Assembly (NCBI GenBank): GCA_027257055.1
Contig: JAPVLO010000975.1
Coordinates: forward strand, 62,001-126,000
Direction: 5' to 3'
DNA from: Cephalopachus bancanus
Lineage: Eukaryota; Chordata; Mammalia; Primates; Tarsiidae
Length of the DNA stretch: 64,000 nt
In this document: piece by piece, positions 57,254 through 64,000 of the stretch
Numbering within the stretch: position 1 is the stretch's first letter
How the letters are laid out: each line of letters opens with the position of its first letter
Notes under the pieces: model-generated
What the model saw: only the letters and a program-made list of their open reading frames with translations
Told to the model about the DNA's origin: nothing
The model's database searches: none
Translations under genes and position numbers: made by a program

Positions 57254-57544
57254 AGGCCAGGCTCGGTGGCTCAGCCTGTAATCCTGCGCTTTGGGAGGCC
57301 GAGGTGAATGGGTTGCCTAAGCCTGCGGGTTCGAGATCCGCCTGGGCAATTTGGCGAGACCTCATCTCTACAATAAATAAAAAAAAAATTAACCGGGCGT
57401 GGTAGCGCACGCCTGTAGTTCCAGACACTTGGAAGGCTGAGGCGGAAGGATCGCCAGAGCCCAGCAGGTCGAGGCTGTGGTGGCCGGGAGCAGCCACTGC
57501 ACTCCAGTCTGGGTGACAGAGTGAGACTCCAATTCCAAAAAAAA
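57254..57544 (+). mobile_element. Lineage-specific Alu, plus strand
   Basis: Target-site duplication AGAAACACAGTC (57,241 and 57,545). It retains the AATTTGGCGAGACC phrase. The antisense frame of about 220 codons across it is not a gene. Copy A (about 22,950) is empty. Confidence 0.95.
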
Positions 57545-57711
57545 GAGAAACACAGTCTAAAATGAAGGTCCTTTTGGTATTATGATGTAAAGCATTTATC
57601 AGTGCGAGTATGTGGCAGGATATTTTTAAAAACTGTTTGAGAAACTCACTAAGTTTTCTCATCCAAATAGCACTTACTGAAAAGTTATGAAGACAGTGGG
57701 AACCAAGAGTA

Positions 57712-58250
57712 CACGGAAGGACCCGTCCCCCAAAAGGAATTGTTTTTAGCAGGGCAGGCCCCTGTGGCACAGGCTTCCCCCACTAGGTAAGTGTTCTAGG
57801 AAAACAGCAGCATCAGTGTACCAGGTAGCGTTCTTGTGAAAGGCTGCATTTGGTTTCAGTGAATTTTTTTTTGGAGATTCTTTCAACGCGTTTGCCCACT
57901 TCATGATGGGTGATTTATGAGCAAATCTGTCCACACCATACTGAGTGTTCAGCAGTTTTTGAATAATAACGACGTGACCCCAGTGTTTCACCCTCCCCAT
58001 TCACCCAGTTTTGCCTTGAGTGACTTCATTTTTGCTTCCCTGGAGGAACAAGGTCCACAAAGGAAAACGTTTGGCTATACGGAAGAGGTGAAACAAAAAA
58101 CGGCAGAAGCACTAAAAGGCATAAAAATTGACAAAGCCAAAAACTGTTTTGAGAGTGGAAAAAATGGCTCAATGTAAGAATAAATATACAAGTTTTATAC
58201 ACCTAAATTCTGTTTTTTGTGGTTCCCCTTATAGTATACAAAAACCAGTA
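57712..58250 (+). mobile_element. Mariner-like remnant 5' of H8'
   Basis: The left end is CCGTCCCCCAAAAGGAATTG and the right end AATTCTGTTTTTTGTGGTTCC (about 58,206), in inverted orientation. Between them is a + strand frame (57,917-58,177) with mariner transposase C-terminal features: HPPHSPSFALSDF (position of the HPPYSPDLAP motif; the catalytic D is replaced), then EEVKQKTAEALKGIKIDKAKNCFE. It is a dead, internally deleted copy. Confidence 0.7.
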
Positions 58251-59150
58251 AGAACTTTCTCCACAGTCAAAATCAGTCTGATTTTTGATGTTGAATATAA
58301 GAAGATAATAGAAAAAAACCACATACATAGGATTGTTACATATAACTTCATCACGTTTCCCAGACATCTGTAGAAAGGTAGTATGATTGCCCCAAAGAAC
58401 AGAAAAGCTGAACTAACTGATTAGGTACTTATATCAAGAGATAAGCAAGATAGTATCAAGCTGGGTGCTTAACACAGATTTGTGGATCATTCCACTAAAT
58501 CTTTATAGGGCTCTATCATGTAAAATAAAGCATTTATAACCCAGGATTGTTTTTTGTTTGAATGAAGTAATATGTTTAAAATGTTTTTGTGACTAAAAAC
58601 ATGCAAAAAATATATAAATATAAATGTTTTTATTATCATCATGTTTACTGCTACAACCTTCAACTGAAATTCATTAGCAGCACAGAACTGTTCTCTTCAG
58701 ATATTACTTACCAACACACAATATGTTAATCTTTGGGATTTTCTTATTATTAGGAATGTAGCAGCCACTCCTCCATTTTCCATGGTCTCTCCGAGGTAGC
58801 TGACAAGGCCCATCGTATCAACTAGAAGCAAAGTTATGATGTTGCTGATGATTCAATTCCTGGACAACACTGAGTGAAGACTGATATGCAGTGTTAACTT
58901 CACAGACAGGTCCACGTTAACCTCAGAAACGGAAAAATTAGAGCGAAATTATTTTGCTGTTACGTGCCCTTGGATCAGTGTCCTAATAAAAGATGATTAT
59001 TAAACACACTCTGATTTTTACCAATGTAGTGGTAATCCATTTTGTATTACTACTATCACTCGTATTGCTACAAAGACGTGAAGGAGGAGTAGGAGTTACA
59101 TGTTGTAAGTGGTGACTTCCATGGTATGCGATGTCCAGGAGGCTTTGAGG
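58250..59150. other. Spacer before H8'
   Basis: No gene is visible. It is closely related to 7,850-8,700 (AATTCATTAGCAGCACAG, CTCTTCAGATATTACTTACC, AATAAAAGATGATTATTAAAC). Confidence 0.6.
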
Positions 59151-59242
59151 TGGATTAGCTCCCTTTACCCTCACAACAAACATGAGTCCATGAATGTTTT
59201 ACCAACTCAGTGTCTCAGGTTTGTTGTGAGGATCGAAGAGAC
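59150..59242 (+). ncRNA. MIR891 family: miR-891-like hairpin H8' (copy B)
   Basis: The arms 59,169-59,189 and 59,211-59,231 pair at 18 of 21 positions, with an unbroken 13-bp base CCTCACAACAAAC/GTTTGTTGTGAGG and a 21-nt loop. The 5' arm is CACAACAAACATGAGTCCAT and the 3' arm GTCTCAGGTTTGTTGTGAG. The ATGAG/CTCA change keeps pairing where H3 has ATGTG/CACA, a compensatory pair change that supports selection on the stem. Confidence 0.74.
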
Positions 59243-59775
59243 AGCATTTGTAGATAATCTGGAACCTATAAAGCAACAGAGAAGCTAAATACTTATAGTA
59301 TGACCGTGCAACATTTCATACCTAAACTAATGAAAACATGCTAATTTCCTTTTCACAGCCTATAAGCAGTAGAAAGCCATATCGAAATGCTGACCAGAAA
59401 GATGAGAAATATATTCAAATATCAATAGTTCCCTTATAATCAGCAATAATCAAATAGAATAGACAAGGAAGAAAAAGTCCTTTCATAACAGAATTCATTC
59501 TTTATTAAAATTTTGGTGTCCATAATAAGAAAAATTTAAGGTTTTACCCAAAATTAAAATGTCTTACATCAACAGATGGGTATTTCCAATATCAGGCTCT
59601 GAATTAAGTTACTTAATTATTCATTTAAGATTTCACAGCTATTGTCGTAGAACAGAACTGGTAGTACAATAAAATAAGGCAAATTCTAGATTTCCTGGTG
59701 AAAATTATACAGTTAACTTGTGTTTCTTTACATATATTCAAAAACAAATCACATAGGTTAATAAATTATATTTTA

Positions 59776-59949
<174 letters not shown>

Positions 59950-60093
59950 TTAAAATGTGAAACCCTATTGTCCAAGGGGAATAACCGAGGAGTAATATTA
60001 AGTGAGAAATTATGTATATAGACAATATATACAGCCACATATCAAGCCAAAAGAATGTGTCCTCAGTGCACTTGAATACATATTAATATGCAT

Positions 60094-60662
60094 GGGGGGA
60101 CCAAAAAAAAACCCAGAATTATTTTTTGGAGGGTGGGTTTCTTGTAGTACAAGCTTCCCCTGCTAGGTGACTGTTCTAGGAACCCATTAGCATCAGTGTA
60201 CCAGCAAGCATTGTAGTGAGAGGCTGTGTTCAGTTTCAGTGAATTTTTTAGTGAAGATGCTTTCAGTGTATTTGCCCATTTCATGAAGGGTGATCTATGA
60301 CCACACCTGTCCATACTGAGATGACTGTTCAGCAGTTTTTGACTAAAAATGGCATGAACCCCATGCCCCACCCTCCCTATTCACCCAATCTCACCCTGAA
60401 AGACATTTTTGTCCCCCTGTTTGAAAATGTCCTCAAATAAAAATGTTTTGCTGAAGTGGAAGAGGGGAAACAAACAATGGCAGAAGCACAAAGAAGCATA
60501 AAACACACTAATTCAGAAAGTGTTCTGAGCACTGGTAAAAGCATCTTGATAGTTGTATTGCATCAAACTGGGAGTACTTTGAAGGTGACTGAAGTTTAAA
60601 CTTGTCAGAATACATACAAAATATTTTCTAACTAAATTCCAATTTGGGGGAGGGGTCCCTCC
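60094..60662 (+). mobile_element. Mariner-like remnant 3' of H8'
   Basis: Left end GGGGGGACCAAAAAAAAACC...GAATTATT and right end TAAATTCCAATTTGGGGG (about 60,633). No Alu inside, so it shows the original length of about 570 bp. Transposase C-terminal remnants are present on the + strand but frameshifted. Confidence 0.7.
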
Positions 60663-61925
60663 ACTTTTATGTGTTAGAGCATGGGAATGTTCTAGCTCAG
60701 GCAGATTACATGCATTACGGAAGAGGATTGAATGGCCACTTTATGAAGGAGATGAGTAACTTTTACTGAATCTATCTGTCTAGTTTCACTAGTTAGGCTG
60801 AGAATGTGCTACTGCTGTTGTTTGTTAAATATCAATAGATTTTTAAATACAAGTCAACTTTACGCAGTCATTTTCTGAGGAGCCATAAAAAAGTCATGCA
60901 ACATTTACAAGCTACTACATTTTACTACCTCTAAAAAGAAGACAACATTCTCTTTGCTTCAATATTAACACCTATAAAGAAATCATGAAGTCATTTTTTT
61001 TTACTGAAGCATTCTCAAGGACAGTCAGGAGGCTCAGTGGTCTAAGATCCCATATAATTCTCACAATCAACCACATCTCAATGCAAAAAGTATTAAGATT
61101 CTCCATCACAAGTTTATCTTGACAGTTAAATAAGATAATGTATGTGAAATAATTCTGTGACCTACAATATATCAGGCACATTGACAACATCTAACCTTAG
61201 ATTCCCTCTCAAACATAACACATTGCTTACTTACAGGTAGCACTACTTGCTTGAAGACGTCTTACCATTTTTGTGGGCTAAGATTAATCACACAATTTAC
61301 TTGTCGTTTAGGATCTGAAGGTCTCTAGAGTGTATGAGAGTGAGAAGGCTGCCAAGCCACAATATATAAAACAGCAGCAACATCACTCCACAATAATGAT
61401 TAAAAGGTCTAGATCCCTGAATTGAACATCCTGTCTCTAGAGGGCAAATGTGGACACATGGATGAGGCCCTGGTCCCCACATTAAGCATGCTTCTGACTC
61501 ACCTTCTCAAAATGAGATATATAGTTTGCTTTTAGTTTTTCAATGCTCTATGTATACTGTTATTACCAAAAACATTCAAAGATCTGAAGAAATTAAACCA
61601 AAAATGATAACTACCATTAAGTTGCTTTGGGTATTCAAATTAAGACATGGATTAAAAACAAAGAGCTTCCCTTAGTACCAACAATAATTATTTTAAAAAC
61701 ATATTTAGAAATTTGCTAATGAGATAAGTGTAATTCAGAACAATATTCTGCTTTGGGCAACTAACTATGCTAAGCTAAATACACTTTACAACTCCTCTTA
61801 AAAGTCTCAAAGATCTAAGATGTGAGGAAATGACTAACAAAATCCAGAAGACAAGGCCAAGAAAGGTAAGCCAAATCTCAAAGGTGCTTTGCACACATGG
61901 TGTTTGTTCCTACTATGAACAGGTT
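60662..61925. other. Spacer with B-specific extra DNA
   Basis: About 60,945-61,445 has no counterpart in copy A (A passes from CATTTTACTACCTCTAAATG directly to TAGACACATGGGTAAGG). I see no repeat signature at its ends. It may be a deletion in A. No gene is visible. Confidence 0.5.
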
Positions 61926-62500
61926 CAAGTCTATCTTCCATACACCCAAAAGAATTATCCACTGAAAACCGTCAGACTATACAATCTTCTGCTCCAAATT
62001 CTTCAAAAGGTCTTCATTTCATTCAGGAGAAAATCCAAGCAAAACCCTTGCCTCAGAAGAGACCTTCTGTAATCTGCTCCAGCACCTGCCATTCTGACTC
62101 CACCCTCTAACTTTCCCTACTGCTCTCCTCTATCCTTGAAAACCAGACAAACGCTCCATTAAGCAAGCAACTGTGAAGATCTCCTCTCTCAGACTGACAA
62201 GCTTTCAGAGAGCCACCAGGCTTGTCCCCTCATTTCCTCCAAATTCCATCTAAGATGCCACCTTAACAAGGAGCCTTGATTGACCTGTCCACTAGTACTC
62301 TCTACACCCTGACACTGCGTTTTTCTTTTTAAAACATGGACATTCTTGGTTGTTAGTCTGTTTATTGTCAGACTCTTACTGCTGGAAGAGAAGCATCATC
62401 AGTTGTTTTCCTTGCTTCTGTGTCCGCAACACCTAGATCAGGGCTTGGCACGAGGTAAATGCTTAAATAATGTGCTGTCTTAATCAACTGGTAACAGTGC
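61925..62500 (+). mobile_element. L2 3' end (copy B)
   Basis: Counterpart of 28,195-28,740 (TTCTGTAATCTGCTCCAG; CACCTAGATCAGGGCTTGGC). Confidence 0.7.
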
Positions 62501-63393
62501 AGTATCATTACAAAGACTAAATGACAGCTCATTGGAGGAGATTTGATAACACTAACGATGCTGGGTATATTGAATTTTTACAGACTATAAATTCGGGTAA
62601 CGCCTCATTTTATCCTCTATATACCAGCATTCACTCAAAATAAATTCAAAAGAAATATTTTAAAATATAATTGCTGTCTTGCATCTGATGGAGATTTGAA
62701 ATATATATATATATATAATTGCATCAAACCCATTGAATAATAGGCATGTCATGATATACTCTTAGTGAGAAAAACATTACTGCAGAATCCCATTTATGTA
62801 AAAAAAACTCTCATAAAACAAATAAACACATATATAAAGAAAGAGAGACTAGGTATAGATATAGAAAGATATATGTAACATCGGTGAGTAAAAATCAGAA
62901 GTAGAGGTGGGGTGATGTAGCAATGTTTTTAAATGTGTCTTACAACTAACACTTGATGAGCATGTATTCATTTATTATATGTACGGTAATTCAATAAATA
63001 AAGCTCAAGAAAAATCTGAAAGCAAACTAATGCAACTCACTAGAGGACCTTAAAGACATTTTTTATTTCTCCAAGTCTCCAGATTCCCATCTCTAAAAAG
63101 ACGGTAATGTCTATTCTAATTAGCGATTAAGATTTACTGAATGCTTACATAGATATCAAAGTAGTGGGTGATTTTATACTGATTATTTTATTTAGTCCTT
63201 AGCCCCCATAACAGACACTATGTCACTTATGAAATTATTACTTCTATCTTACAGATTTAAAATGAGAACCAAATGACATGCATTAAATAAAAATAATCTT
63301 GACAACAGCCAAGTGGCACCCAAACATAGAGGCTATTATTGCAACATTTGATTTTTTAAATGCAATTGTAAATATCTATATATCATGTCTTTC
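62500..63393 (+). other. Segment tail with a MIR copy (copy B)
   Basis: The MIR at about 63,120-63,280 matches 29,375-29,540. A TA repeat at 62,701-62,716 is expanded relative to A. There is no gene. Confidence 0.6.
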
Positions 63394-64000
63394 TATCATG
63401 AACTGAGTTCTATGCTTATAAACTGCGTTCAACCCAAAATGTTATATTGTTAATATTTATACCTAAAGGTTCAATGGGTTTCCTGTGTCTACCAGAGCAG
63501 TTTTGGATCAGCCATCATCCAAACACCATAAACAGGTCCTGTGTATGGCAAAATAGCTTCAGGGTGATTTTGGTTCAAAAAGCCAGAATGAGACCTGGCA
63601 CTGCATCACATGAATCTGTGTCATTTGGGCTTAATTTTGTAATATATTAGACTATCAAATTATATTACTACCAAACCACAAATACCAAGAGACTTGACTG
63701 CAAAGTTTTAAAAACTGAAAAGGTATTTCCATAAGGTAGGCGGACAAAAAACCAAACATTTAAGAATTAATAGTGCCATCCCTACATAGTAATGATTAGT
63801 TGGAAGAAACAATGTAATAATAGAGCCATACACTGAAGGAAAAATATATAAAATAAATTCCTAAGTAATCATCTTAACAAGGATTGTTGATGACCTGTAT
63901 GAAGACAACTAGTGACATTTTGCAAAGTTTCTGAAAAGTGGACTGATTATGTTGGCATATACATGTGAACAAGAAGAGTCAATATGTAAACAAATTCATT
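63394..64000. other. Unique sequence beyond the duplication
   Basis: It has no match elsewhere in the window and no recognisable repeat or gene. It shows the ancestral right flank that copy A lost at the Alu junction. Confidence 0.55.

Noticed and set aside
57917..58177. 86-codon frame as a domesticated gene
   Set aside because: It matches the C-terminal part of a mariner transposase, has no N-terminal part, a degraded catalytic motif, and its twin at 23.4 kb is destroyed.

Overview
This window is vertebrate nuclear DNA from a primate, most likely a strepsirrhine (lemur, aye-aye or loris group). It is AT-rich, has no intact protein-coding gene, and is full of Alu, L1, L2, MIR and mariner copies. 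About fifteen of the Alus share one unusual consensus (start GCCGGGCTCGGTGGCTCA, end GACTCCAACTCAAAA) that is not the anthropoid AluS/AluY type. The remaining Alu-like copies are old AluJ or left-monomer types. The species is an inference. The long reading frames are antisense Alu, polypurine tract, L1 ORF2 remnant or mariner transposase remnant.

The functional content I recognise is a cluster of microRNA-like hairpins on the + strand. At least nine hairpins (near 1.5, 8.7, 13.4, 25.5, 31.8, 40.6, 45.6, 50.3 and 59.2 kb) resemble human mir-891a/891b as I remember them: a 5' arm with CTCACAACAAAC, a 20-30 nt loop, and a 3' arm with GGTTTGTTGTGAGG. A separate array of roughly 0.5-kb units (start of the window; 37.2-38.9 kb) carries hairpins resembling the 3' arms of human mir-892a/892b/890 (CCTTTCTGGGTAG, then GCACTGCA). 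Together these point to the X-linked, epididymis-expressed miR-888/891/892 cluster (a relative of the miR-506 family, human Xq27.3), in an expanded form. The human sequences are from memory and were not searched.

Layout: segment A (1 to about 29,650) runs from the end of a 0.5-kb unit, through hairpins H1 to H8, to an L2/MIR-rich tail. A lineage-specific Alu (29,650-29,940) sits exactly on the junction to segment C (about 29,946-35,870), a partial third copy beginning just 3' of where H1 would be and retaining H9 (the copy of H3). Polypurine tracts and a MIR fragment follow, then three complete and one truncated 0.5-kb unit (37,160-38,910). Segment B (about 38,490-63,400) repeats A in the same order: H1', H3', H4', H5', H6', H7', H8' and the same tail. 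B lacks the H2 region. Within A, the block at 6.0-9.0 kb is itself related to the block at 21.8-25.7 kb, so the duplication is nested.

The hairpins appear to be built from two MIR elements facing each other. The sequence 5' of each loop reads as reverse-complement MIR core (ending TCCTCACAACAAAC) and the sequence 3' of the loop reads as forward MIR core (GTTTGTTGTGAGGATT). Old Alu/FLAM copies are shared by A and B, whereas the lineage-specific Alus are unshared and have empty sites in the paralogue. The duplication is therefore older than that Alu burst and younger than AluJ/FLAM. One stretch (12.8-14.9 kb versus 49.7-51.8 kb) is far more similar than the rest and looks gene-converted. Another (about 23.2-24.5 kb) is so garbled relative to its paralogue that consensus error is suspected.
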